A DNA stretch of 64,000 bases from Triglochin maritima (taxonomy: Eukaryota > Streptophyta > Magnoliopsida > Alismatales > Juncaginaceae). The stretch spans positions 15,952,001 through 16,016,000 of the forward strand of contig OY821788.1 of assembly GCA_963682175.1 (NCBI GenBank), read 5' to 3'. Positions 43,526 to 54,137 of the stretch are shown one piece after another (the first letter of the stretch is position 1; every line of letters begins with the position of its first letter). The position numbers were made by a program, and so were the translations under genes. The notes under the pieces were generated by a model. It had not been told where the DNA came from. It worked only from the letters and a program-made list of their open reading frames with translations, and did not search any database.

Positions 43526-45069
43526 AATACCCCCACACCAACTTTTGCTAGTCCCGAGCAAAACAAAGAAAGAGAAAAGCATACGAAAAACAAGAAATCC
43601 TAACTCACTTTCATAGGAATCACGGTTGCACTTAGCACGTGCAACAAGCCGTTAAACCTCCTTGTCGCCAAGGAGGAGGAGTGTTGTCTCCTGAGGGTTT
43701 TCAACGGATACACCCGCAAAATCCGAACAAGATGCATTAATCATTCTAGCTACACGACTCGTTGGACTTATTTTGTCGATCATGGGACGCAGTAATACTA
43801 CGGGTCGACTCTATATATGTAATCGGTCCACACACCTAGCCTAATGAGTTATTCGTGATAGTTAGTCAAGGACTTAAGTGAAAGACATGGGCAACCTTAA
43901 CTTCTGAATGTGATACAATGTGTAAAGTCCATTTTGGTTCTTATTTGACACTTTTTTTTCTTTTTTTTCATTAGAGTATTTTATTGTTTGGTGTTTGATT
44001 CTCCTAGGGTCGGGTTTCGCGCATCATCGCCTATGAGGGCTTACACTATCACGTACACATTCCCCCAAATCTCCACATAGGGCAATCCCTACCACACGTG
44101 TAACGTGAGTTCGGTCGGTGCATCCCAAGTCAGATGACTCGAAAGCACCAGGCACAAAGTCCCCTCTCAGACCTACTTTCCCGAGTGGTAGGAGCCATGC
44201 GAGAAGAGAGAACACCACTTATTTACTTATCTATATGGGAACCAAAACCCCTACACTTAAGTTTCACAAAAAGAGATTAAGGGCCCTTGACTACAACAAA
44301 GATCCTTATACTAACAGACACGAATTATTTGACTCACTAGGTTTCTGGGTGGACTTCTTTAAATGTTTGAGTGCTGAAACCATATGATTACACGCCCCCT
44401 GAGGGAAAACCGGGGTGCATCCTAACAACTCGATAAGAACTAAAGCCAGTAAACTTGATATCCTAATGCATCAAGTTCAAGACAATTTTGGGAGCTTTCT
44501 TTTTACTTTGCCTCTAAACGGTTTTGCACATGCTAAACACACGCAAAACCTACAAAAACATTTTCTTTCGCAAACACATGAAGATTTTGAAAGAAATGTG
44601 AAAATTTTAAAGCACTAGGCAAGCAAAAGAAGACAAGTCACCCAAGGATCATGGCAAGCAGGTATATCAATGTTAAATGCGTCACACAAAAGAAAACAAA
44701 AATCAAAAGAAAAGACTCGACTATGTACACACGTAAATAACCCCCTTACACCTACTTCATGCATTGTCCTCAATGAATCTGAGCAAGATACTACATGGAT
44801 ATATGCATGAAAAAGGAGAGATCTCACCAACATGAAGTACAATGGGAAGTTCAATGTCATGTTGGTGGACACAAACCCGAATTCCCTCAAAACCTGTGAG
44901 ATGCTGAAGAAGGGAGATAAATACGTGAAGAATTGGGGCCCAAATACGCAAGGGTTGGGGCCCACAACAATCAATGCTCGCTCATGGAGTCTTTTATTAC
45001 ACTTTTTTTTCTTTTTTTGATTTTTAACATGATATATACAGCAGCAACGATATTCTCATAATCATTTGG
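43526..45069 (-). other. Non-coding 3' spacer of element F
   Basis: This aligns, inverted, with E 54138-55682. It has the polypurine tract (plus AATACCCCCAC), the GCAC...GTGC inverted repeat near 43627-43645 and the conserved CACGTACACATTCCCCCAAA block near 44049. No pol remnant is seen. Confidence 0.75.
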
Positions 45070-45732
45070 TCAAGGAACATCAAATGAGAACATCAAGTCA
45101 TGAGGACCAGAGACTTGCCGAGATGGGCAAACTTCGCCGGTACTCTGAGGTGTCATGAGGGGTGAAAGGTCAAAGCTAAAAGGCTCGAACCCCTCATGAT
45201 ATTGGTTGGGTGTGGGCAACAAAGAATGAAGTTGTGTTGCCTCACTAGGGTTTAGTTGCTCATCGAACAAAACCCTCCAACCAATAGGTGGGTGCATCGG
45301 AATGAGTTCCTCAAGCTCATTCGATGGATGCAGCAGACCTGCATCACTAAGAATGGGGCTTCTCCCCAAGTCATCCAACAAGGACCTCCCACCATCATTT
45401 AGATCATCAAGCATAAGCTCGGTCATAGGTGGGTCCTTGTTGGAGACAATATGAAGCTCAAATGGCTCAATGGCCATGGGACATGAGGTAGAGACACCTT
45501 CTGGTATAGGCATATGATGAGGTGTCTCACTCTCACTAGTACTCTCAACTGAATCATGCAACGAACACTCCCTTTGGACATTCATGTTCGAGGCCAGCTC
45601 ACTCTGTTGCATTGCGAAGACAAGCAATGAGTTTTCGCTGGGCCCACGAACATTCTCAACGGGTTGCATTGGGATTAGGGGTGTTCGTTAATTTTGTGGT
45701 GCTTTCTCCAATTGGCAGATGAGATTTAGATT
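45070..45732 (-). pseudogene. Element F conserved acidic tail
   Basis: A 199-codon frame (Met at 45669) reads CPMAIEPFELHIVSNKDPPM, GWRVLFDEQL, FEPFSFDLSPLMTP and ends LMFSFDVP. The B ORF has CPMALEPHDLHVVPLKDSP and GWRVWIDD, and E ends FPFDVP, so the tail is a family feature. Two stops (near 45733 and 45685) separate it from the protease in the same frame. Its function is unknown. Confidence 0.75.
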
Positions 45733-46425
45733 TTAAGGTTCATCCATGGGTTCTTGTTGCCTACCAGAGTTGAACACGTGAAACTCGGCACTCATGTTAC
45801 CGAATGAGAGCTTCATGAGACCATTTCTACAATTAATCAAGGCATTGGAGGTGGCCAGAAATGGTCTACCCAAAATCAAAGGTATTTGAGAGTGGGTGTT
45901 CGCAACAGGATTGGTATAGAGGACAACAAAATCGACTGGAAATATGAAATCTCCAACTTTGATAAGCACGTCCTCGATAATCCCCATGGGAATACGAATA
46001 GATCTATCCGCCAATTGGAGGGTGATCTTAGTTGGTTTCAATTCTCCCAAGTTCAACTGTTGATAAACAGAGAATGGGAGGACGTTGACCGCTGATCCTA
46101 AATCAAGCAAAACATTGCTCATTCTAGTATCCCCTATCGTACAATGAATAGTATGACACCCAGGGTCCTTGTATTTTGTGTAGGTGAGATTGGACAAAAG
46201 TGAGCTGATATTTGCAGCCAAGAATGCATTCTTAGGAACATTGGTCTTCCTCTTGGTTGTGCAGAGATCCTTCAACACTTTGGGATATTGAGGTATTTGT
46301 TGGATGACATCCAACAAGGGGATGTTAACCTTTACTTGCTTAAATACCTCTAATATCTTATCCATGGTGTCACTCTGCTTTTTGGTTAACCTACTTGGAT
46401 AGGGAGCTTTTGACAGGTAGGTTTT
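45733..46425 (-). pseudogene. Element F protease
   Basis: The frame contains KVNIPLLDVIQQIPQYPKVL, LLDLGSAVNVLPFSVYQQL, LQLADRSIRIPMGIIEDVL and ILGRPFLATSNALINCRNG. This is the Athila-type retropepsin, whose catalytic motif is DLGA/DLGS rather than DSG/DTG. It is in the same frame as the end of gag, separated by a TAG at 46426-46428. The usual next domain (RT) is absent; the acidic tail follows instead. Confidence 0.88.
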
Positions 46426-48044
46426 CTACGGTGCATGAGAAGAAAGAAGCGTTGGTGTATTACCCTCACCCTCAGCCTCTTCTTCACCACCATTCCCACT
46501 GAGGGGCTGCATAGATGGTGGTTGTTGTGGCAAGGAAATGTGATTATCAACCTGTTTTCCATTCCTTAAGGTCACAATGGAATTGACATGGTGAACAGGT
46601 TCCTCCACATGGTTCACTTGCCTCCCTCGAGGTACCACATTCTCATTTTGCATGTGTTGTTGTTGGTACATATGGGGGTTAGCCTCAGGCTGGCTAGGAA
46701 ATGACCCTCTCTCTCTTTCATGTACAGACTGAGCCAATTGGCCGATCTGAAGCTCTAGAGATTTGATGGTCTGCTGATTTGAAGTGAGAACTTGACTTGT
46801 GGTTGACATAAAATTTTTCATTGAGTTTTCAAGTCCACGAGTCAAGTTCTCAAGCGAATTAAACTGGGTTTGAAAGTTGTTAGAATTTGGGAAACCTAGT
46901 GGATTGGTGCTTGAAAATTGGGGTTGCTGATATGAATGAGCATGCATGGGAGGTTGGTGTGATTGGTAATGTGGTCTAGAGGAGTTTGAAGGACCACCCG
47001 GGGCATTAGTTTGGTTCCATGAAAAATTGGGGTGGTTCCTCCATCCAGGATTATAAGATGATGAGTATGTGGTCTATCATAGATGGTGTTGACACGCTCC
47101 ATCTCAGGAGGAATGGACTCACACTCGCTTTCTACATGACCTATCCTACCACATGAATGACACGGAACTGGACCAGATGTGGACATGTGAGGTGCACCTT
47201 GTTGGTTTTGGAGCTCAATCGAATCCATACGGCGCATTAAGGCCGCCATGCGCGCCTCGGTGGCCGTAGTGGTATCGACAACAAATGCGGCACCCGATCT
47301 AGTCGAGTTTGCATTCGCGATCCTTGCTCCTATGCTAGATGATGCAGGTGGTTCCCTCATACTCTCCCATTGCATGGTTTTCTCAGCGAGGTCTTCTAGG
47401 AAAGCCCATGCCTCCCTTTCATCCTTTCCCAAGAACTCTCCTTGACACATGGACTCAAGGAGCGTTCGGGACGAGATGTGAAGACCCTCGTAAACAATCT
47501 GACAAAGACGCCACAACTCAATGCCATGGTGAGGGCACGAGGATAGTAGCTCCTTGAACCTCTCTAGATATGCATGAAATGTCTCGGTCTCAAGTTGATA
47601 GAACAAATTGATTTCGTTCCTCAATTTTTGAGTCCGATGATTTGGGAAGTACTTCTTGAGGAATGCAGATTAAAACTCATCCCAAGTCCTAAAGGCATTC
47701 GCTTGGTTGCTGTACAACCACTTCTTGGCGTCATCCCTCAGCGCAAAGGGGACAAGCCTAAGATGGATGGAGTCTGTGCTAAGTTGTTGCAGCTTGAACA
47801 TAGCACAGACCTCCTCAAATTCCCTGAGAAAGATATAGGGGTCACCTTTCCCAGTGAAATGAGGGAGCATGGAGATAAACTGAGGCTTAACCTCAAAATG
47901 GTTCCCATTAGCCTCTGGCAATATGATGCATGAAGGTAGAGCAGTACGGCTCCGGTAGCATCGATCACGTAGAGGTATGGGAACGACAACAGGATGCTCA
48001 GGTGGGTCCAGCAACTGCTCCTCCTCGCGGAAATTAGCAGCCAT
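46426..48044 (-). pseudogene. gag: Element F Gag
   Basis: The likely start is ATG at 48042-48044 (MAANFREEEQLLDPPEHPVV). The capsid-like part reads FLREFEEVCAMFKLQQL and LRLVPFALRDDAKKWLYS, then stops at TAA 47670-47672 after RTWDEF. The same frame resumes FLKKYFPNHRTQKLRNEINL, RFKELLSSCPHHGIELWRLC and the zinc knuckle CHSCGRIGHVESEC. A one-base frameshift near 47063 precedes YNPGWRNHPNFSWNQ, and the last part (from 46947) is rich in Gln, Asn and Pro with LENSMKNFMSTTSQVL. Three lesions make it non-functional. Confidence 0.88.
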
Positions 48045-48338
48045 TGAACCCAAACTATGTGCGACACGAGAGGAGGAAGGTGTCGAGAAATCGATGACCG
48101 AAGCCGGATTGACAACGCTCCTCGTCAAACGACCACTCTCGTCTCGTGTCCACGAAAGCATGCACAAAGGTGCACACACACAATTTTTTTTAAACAAAGA
48201 ATGTACGTAGAGGAGAAGACAGGGGAACACAGGAGAGAAAGAATGACTCAGGAGAGAAGGGCAGAAGTCCTTATGCTACGGCGGATGGGTACAGGTAGAA
48301 GCACACAAGCAAACAAGGCTCAAGCAATCCTAAGGTCG
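48045..48338 (-). other. Leader of element F, part next to gag
   Basis: Non-coding leader. A T/A run and a GTGTGTG stretch lie near 48170-48195. It ends with GGTCG (48334-48338), the left target duplication of element E, and resumes at 56656. Confidence 0.7.
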
Positions 48339-49889
48339 TGATTGACATCATTTCATGCTTATATTTGTATCTTATATCCATTATCTTACACCTAAGAAAT
48401 GCTACGTAACAAGTTTTATGTTTAGTTTTCAGAAATAAAGAGGTTTGAAGAGAAGAGTCATGAAAGGAACCAAAAGCAGGAAAAAGGACCTAATTGTGAG
48501 ACCTGGGGACTAAGATGCAAGGGAGAAGGACCTGATCGTAAGACCGAAGGACCTAAGAGAAAAACAGGAAACTCCACACCATCATGGGGAGTATTTTGTC
48601 AATTCGATTCGGGTCGGAGCTCCAACAAACCAAGTAGATGCATCAAAGCCTAAGAAATACTTCCAGAAAAGCCCAACACAAAACCCAGACGGATCTGAGC
48701 TTTATAGGCCGCCAATTGGCGGTCTGGAACCGCCAATTGGCGGTTTGGTTAAGCCCAGATCCGCTAAGCTTTCTCCTGGACTTGTATTAATGTGTGTTTA
48801 GGCTATTTTTGGTACTGGTTTAGTCCCACATCGGGGGATTGTCCCGGATTAGCTTTTTCAATGCTTATAAATAGAACTCTTCACCTTCCATTGTAATTAC
48901 CCATTGTTTGGTGGCATTCTCTCTACTAAGGAGTGAGCCTTGAAGCAATAACTCAAGGTGGAGAAGAATGCTACCTTCAATGTGAGTCATTGTTAATAAA
49001 ATTTTCTTTGTTTCTTTTAATCTTGTCTTGTTATGTCTTTTATTTGGTGCATGCTTGGTTAGTCTTTCTTTCTTTAATATTTTTTGCCTTCTTAGTTAAC
49101 TTTTATTTCAGTATTATGCTTCCTTTTTCTAACATAGTTAGTGTAATGAGTAGTGAGTAGTTCCATCCCCATTTGGGGGGTGGAGAAATATGTGATATAA
49201 TCATGTAGTGTATTAAGTGTGTGTTATCTTTATCCCTTGAGCTTTATATGATTTCCATAACCATCTAATGGGTTTTCACTCTTATCTTTGATATGCTAAT
49301 GCTCTTGAATGAAGCTTAGCTTATGCTTTGATTAGTGGACCTATTTTATGGGGAATGATAAGGTTAGGATATGGATGAAGTTAATATTGAAAACACAATT
49401 TGTAGTGTATGTGCTCTTGTTGCCTTTACCTTAGCTAATGTCTTGTATATTTTAATGATGTAGTCTTATCTTAATTCATGTGGAGGCATAGTAGGGTCTA
49501 GTCTTTATACTTGAGTTCATGTAGCTTCATTCCAATTATTGTCTTGTATGTTTTAATGATGTAGTCTTATCTTAATTCATGTGGAGGCAAAGTTGGATGT
49601 ATTTTTATGATTTCATGCACTACATGTTGTGAGGAGCTTAATGAACACACACACACACTTCTTTATGTTCACATTATTTCTCTACCCCCTATGGGGCTTA
49701 GTTTATTGCTTATCTTCATTTCCTTTTTGCATCTTAGAGTAGTTTAGTGTAACCAACCCTTCTCTCCTTCTTTTTACCTCTCGCCTTCGAACAAACCAAT
49801 CGTCGACACACCTCCCAGTGGACGACCCGTATTTGCCACCGCTTCAACGCGGCCGTGCACTTGCGGTTAATATAAAACGAGATCAATCA
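48339..49889 (+). repeat. 5' LTR of element E
   Basis: A full-length 1,551-bp LTR, TGATTGACATCATTTC...GAGATCAATCA. U3 has the twin palindromes GGCCGCCAATTGGCGGTC (48707-48724) and AACCGCCAATTGGCGGTT (48728-48745), then CCCACATCGGGGGATTGTCC (about 48827) and the TATA box CTTATAAATAGAAC (about 48864). Confidence 0.93.
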
Positions 49890-49895
49890 AGTTTT

Positions 49896-49913
49896 TGGCG
49901 CCGTTGCCGGGGA
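49896..49913 (+). other. Primer binding site of element E (tRNA-Asp)
   Basis: TGGCGCCGTTGCCGGGGA lies six bases after the LTR and is a perfect complement of the tRNA-Asp 3' end. Confidence 0.94.
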
Positions 49914-51032
49914 GGTGCTCTGTCCAGACGTTGGTTTGGACGATTCGAGGGGTTTTTAATTTTTTGTTTTCAGTTTTTCTTAGTTTCAGGGAACCATCAG
50001 AACAAGGGGAGTCTACTGGAGCAATTTGGGGAACATAAGAGCTAAACAGACCGCCAATCAACGGTTGAAGACCGCCAATTGGCGGCCTGGTGAGAGTTTC
50101 TTGCCTTGAAATTGTTTCTGGTAGTTATTGTTGAAATTTGTGTTATCTGGGAGCCCTATTTTGCATGCTGTGACTTCTGGTTTGCTCCCAGATCATTAAT
50201 CACTCCCCCATTAATCAAGTTGGCCCTAAAATCCAAAGCAAAAGACTAGACGTTCTTATTTGTTTAGGTCACGCATCATGTATTGACTTAGGCATATAGT
50301 TGTCTTTTCTTTAGCTTTATTTTCAGTTGTTGAGTGCTGGCGTGAGGTATGCATTTCCTACACTCATTCATGCATCTCGTATGCCCATGCATTAGTTAGT
50401 AGGAATTGCATCAGGACAAGAGTGAGTGAGCGTTTGATTGGAGCGATTGATTGCTAGATTTAGGATCAAAACGCTACTAAGGAGGGGCTGTCCCATAAAA
50501 GATAAAGTGGGGGATTTCATCACCCTTTCCTTGGCCCCAAAAACCACTCTTAATAAAGCCTTAACTAAAAGCAAGTAGACATTGGCCCTAAGGAATTCAG
50601 ACGCACTAGGAGAGTAATCTAGTGGAGTCCGTCATGACCTGATCGGCGTTGTCTACCTTGTCGATAGTAGGAGGTACTGTATCTCCGGATCTGGTATCAC
50701 TTGCTGGGCATTATGGTCCTCGTTGTAGGGAGGTGAGGCGTGTCGAGGCTAGTGACCTCGAAGTTAGGCGTCGTCTAGCTTAAGGACCCATTGCCTTACA
50801 TTGTTTGAGTCGTGCTTGCTAGTTAGGCTTCTTCCTGATCCCTTCACCCACGTTATCTCTAGGGATTCTTCCCTCCTCACCTGAGTCCTCTTCTCATCTA
50901 TTCTCTACGTATAGTCTCCTCCTCTAGTACACCTTCTGTTGTGTGTTATTTTAGAGTCGAGTCGAGCATTTTATGCGAGGTTGGGCTCGTTTTGGTGAGA
51001 GTGCTCGACTCGAGAGAGTGCATTCTTCTGAT
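49914..51032 (+). other. Leader of element E
   Basis: Non-coding and shared with B, D and F. GACCGCCAATTGGCGGCC lies at 50069-50086, 180 nt after the LTR, preceded by a related imperfect copy (GACCGCCAATCAACGGTT, about 50049-50066). A GATAAAGTGGGGGATTTCATC block (about 50500) and a GTTAGGCGTCGTCTAGC block (about 50763) are conserved in the family. Confidence 0.8.
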
Positions 51033-52877
51033 ATGGACGGTCTTGGTGATCGACCATCTCCGCCTCGTGCTCCTTTGGAGCAAGAGGCCGAGTCGTCTCG
51101 TGGTGGCGAGGGAGACCGAGTTCTATACATGGAATACCTCGGTTCGCTTCCGCCACCACGTAGACCTCCTTCTCCTCCTCCTCTGACTCGAGAGGAAGGG
51201 AGATTCGGTCAGGATCGAGTTTTTGGTACACCACCACCTTTAGCTCGACATGATAGACCGATGACTTTGTGGGAGCGGACCCATCCTGTTCGGGCCACGC
51301 AGCCTTCTTGCATAGTTGTTCCTCCTGCTCGCGGGAACAACTATGAGCTGAAACCTCAATATGTGAGCATGCTTCCAACCTTTACTGCCAATAAGGAGGA
51401 TCCGTATATCTTTATACGCGAATTCGAGGAAGTATGCTCCATGTTCAAGCTTCAACAACTTGACGAGGATTCAGTCCGGTTGAGGATGACTTCTTTCTCA
51501 TTGAAGGATAATGCGAAGAAATGGATGTATAGCCTCCCGGCGAGCTCGATTCGGTCATAGGATGACTTTGTGACCGTCTTTCTTAAGAGATTTTTCCCTC
51601 AAAGGAAAACTCAACAGATACGGCACCAGATACATCAAATGTATCAGACCGAGACCGAATCGTTTCATGGTTTCTTTGAGAGGTTCAAGGACCTTCTCCA
51701 GCAGTGCCCTCATCATGGATTTGAGTTATGGCAGCTGTGCCAAATTGTTTATGAGGGCATCAACTACAACACCAGCACATTGTTGGAGTCGATGTGTCAG
51801 GGTGACTTCCAAATGAAACCCATCGAGGAGGGATGGGATACTTTCGAGTCCATGGCTGAACGTACCTTCGAGTGGGATACCATGAGAGAGCCACCAGCCG
51901 CTAGGTCTTCTGGTCGAGCTGGATCTTATCAAGTTGAGTCATCAATCGCGTCTGAGGCGAAAATGGCTGCTCTCATGCGTAAGATTGAGAGTTTAGAGTT
52001 GGACCGAGCTCCTGTAGATCAGGTCGCTACTCCCGGGTGTGGTAGGTGTGGACTTACGGGCCATGATGACTTGGAATGCTCTTACGCTCCAAGGGATACT
52101 GAGCATGCAAATGCGATGTATCAACAGAGGCCCCGTAACGACCCGTACAGTCACTCCTACAACCCGGGATGGCGTAACCATCCTAACTTCTCTTGGGGGC
52201 CTAGTGGTGGTAACGGTCAGAGCTCGCACGCTCAACCTCAACCTCCACCTTATCAACCTCCACGCCCATCGGCGACCTACCAACCTCCACATCAAAGGTC
52301 TCAGCACCATAATTACCAACCTGGTCAGGCCTCTTCGTCGGGTTATTCTAACCAGACTCCATCACCCCAGCGGGTTGACTCGAAGGACCCTACTGTCGAA
52401 CAAACCCTTAACACGTTCATACAGAGCACGCAATCCATGTTTGCGGCCGCAAACAATTCGGTCAAAGCATTGGAAATGCAAGTCAGCCAGTTGGCTAATC
52501 AGCTCCATGAATGCGAGAAGGGCCAATTACCGAGTCAACCTGTGGTGAATCCTCGGGGTACCCATTCTCAAGGAAGGACACCTTTACCTCATGCTACCTC
52601 TGAACCGACCCATCACATTAATGTGATTCATACTTTGAGGTCTGGTAAGGAGGTGGATAACCACATTGGGGTGCCTTCTTTGTCATCGCCATCTTTGAGG
52701 GAGCCGGATCATGAGGCTCCCTCCACAAATACTTCCAGGAAGGAGCCAGATCCTGAGGTTCTTTCTACTTTTCCTTCGACAAAGGGGCCGAACCCTGAGG
52801 TCCCCTTGTCTCCTCTTGTGTCGAAGGAACCAGATTCTGAGGTCCCCACTCATGCTTCTTTGGACCAGAATTCTTAG
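51033..52877 (+). pseudogene. gag: Element E Gag, one premature TAG
   Basis: The start is ATG 51033 (MDGLGDRPSPPRAPLEQEAE), supported by the same start in B. A capsid-like gag domain begins at about residue 122: YIFIREFEEVCSMFKLQQLD, SLKDNAKKWMYS, then TAG at 51558-51560 (codon 176). Element D has TGG (Trp) there, so this is a one-base nonsense change. The frame continues FLKRFFPQRKTQQIRHQ and FFERFKDLLQQCPHHGFELW. The zinc knuckle CGRCGLTGHDDLEC is near residue 336. A Pro/Gln-rich linker and a stretch of repeated DPEV/DSEVP units follow. A second TAG (52875-52877, codon 615) falls in these repeats, where a GAG Glu codon is expected. The protein would package the RNA. Confidence 0.92.
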
Positions 52878-54137
52878 GTTCCTTCGCACCATTATGCCCC
52901 GAAGGTGCCATTCCCTGAGCGCCTTAAAAAGAAAACCTCTGATCAGCATGACAAGATGCTTGAGATGTTTCGGCAGGTTAAGGTGAATATCCCTCTTTTG
53001 GAGGTCATTCAGCAAATGCCACCTTATGCCAAGGTTCTCAAGGACTTATGCACCAAGAAGAGAAAAACTCATGTTCCAAAGAAAGCTTTTCTTGCGGCTA
53101 ACGTGAGTTCTTTGTTGGCACAACCCATGCAAGTCAAGTACAAGGACCCTGGTTGTCCTACTATCTCTTGTGTGATTGGTGATGTGTCCATACATCGAGC
53201 CTTATTGGACCTTGGTGCATCTGTTAATCTTCTGCCATATTCTGTCTACGTCCACCTCGGTCTTGGAGACCTCAAACAAACAAAGACCACTCTTCAATTG
53301 GCTGATAGGTCTATGAAGAAACCGAGGGGTGCGGTGGAAGATGTGCTGATCAAAGTGCGAGAGTTCATTTATCCAGTCGACTTCTTTGTCTTGGATATTG
53401 AACCTGTGCCAAACCCACTTGGACAAATTCCTGTCATTCTGGGGCGACCATTTCTTGCGACTTCAAATGCCTTGATCAATTGTCGCAATGGTCTGATGCA
53501 CTTGACTTATGATAGTCAATGCGCTGATTTCAACATCTTCACCATTGGCAAGAAGCCAGGTGCCTTCAATGACCCTGTTGAGGTCAACCTTATCGAGGGC
53601 TTGGATGAGATTGAAGTTGAGGGCACCTTCAAGTACTTCAGAGAATTGTTCGATGAAGATCCTGAAGGTGGTGAAGATGTTTCACCTGGGCTGGCACAAG
53701 AAGGTGCCTTATGTTCTGATCACGTGGCCTCAGTGCCACCTCCTTCTGATCTTGTGGCCCTTGAGCCACATTCTTCTGATCATGTGGCCCTTGATCCACT
53801 TCTTTTTGATCACGTGGCCCTTGAGCCACATCCTTTTGAGCACGTGGCTTTTGAGCCACAAGATACTAGTTTTATGGCCTCTCGGCCACATGCTATTCAT
53901 TCTGTATCTGCTGAGGACCCCATGTGGGTTATGATTCAACCACCTGATACCCTTAAACCTGATAGAGGTTCACCTCTCATTCATGCCTCCTCTTTTGCTA
54001 ACTCTAAAGAGGCATCAACCGACCACAATGCTTATAAGGGTGTCAGGTGGTCGAGCAATTCTGTTGTGTATGTTGCGAGACCATGCATGCGCATTTCTGG
54101 CTCGAGAGATGGTGGGTTCCCATTTGATGTCCCTTGA
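52878..54137 (+). CDS. Element E protease and acidic tail
   Basis: Same frame as gag, following the second TAG; the first Met is at 52905. KVNIPLLEVIQQMPPYAKVL leads into the retropepsin with LLDLGASVNLLPYSVY (about residue 724 of the whole frame), LQLADRSMKKPRGAVEDVL and ILGRPFLATSNALINCRNG (about residue 801). The DLGAS active site is typical of Athila. After FRELFDEDPEGGEDVSPGL comes a tail of six 10-residue repeats (consensus SDHVALEPHS) and a C-terminus SGSRDGGFPFDVP. No RT follows. In Athila proper the pol region would continue here, so this frame ends early by design or by an ancestral deletion shared with D and F. Confidence 0.9.
   Translation, partial: VPSHHYAPKVPFPERLKKKTSDQHDKMLEMFRQVKVNIPLLEVIQQMPPYAKVLKDLCTKKRKTHVPKKAFLAANVSSLLAQPMQVKYKDPGCPTISCVIGDVSIHRALLDLGASVNLLPYSVYVHLGLGDLKQTKTTLQLADRSMKKPRGAVEDVLIKVREFIYPVDFFVLDIEPVPNPLGQIPVILGRPFLATSNALINCRNGLMHLTYDSQCADFNIFTIGKKPGAFNDPVEVNLIEGLDEIEVEGTFKYFRELFDEDPEGGEDVSPGLAQEGALCSDHVASVPPPSDLVALEPHSSDHVALDPLLFDHVALEPHPFEHVAFEPQDTSFMASRPHAIHSVSAEDPMWVMIQPPDTLKPDRGSPLIHASSFANSKEASTDHNAYKGVRWSSNSVVYVARPCMRISGSRDGGFPFDVP
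53715..53894 (+). repeat. Six 30-bp repeats coding SDHVALEPHS-like decapeptides
   Basis: Units start at 53715, 53745, 53775, 53805, 53835 and 53865 and are in frame. Each contains GTGGCC.TTGA.CCAC, so each unit is also a small inverted repeat (GTGGC/GCCAC with a six-base loop) in RNA. Element D has a shorter, decayed version near 34015-34095. B and F lack it. Confidence 0.88.

Noticed and set aside
48933..49160. 75-codon hydrophobic frame in the E LTR (copy at 56277)
   Set aside because: Lies downstream of the TATA box in the LTR in T-rich sequence; no sign of a conserved protein.
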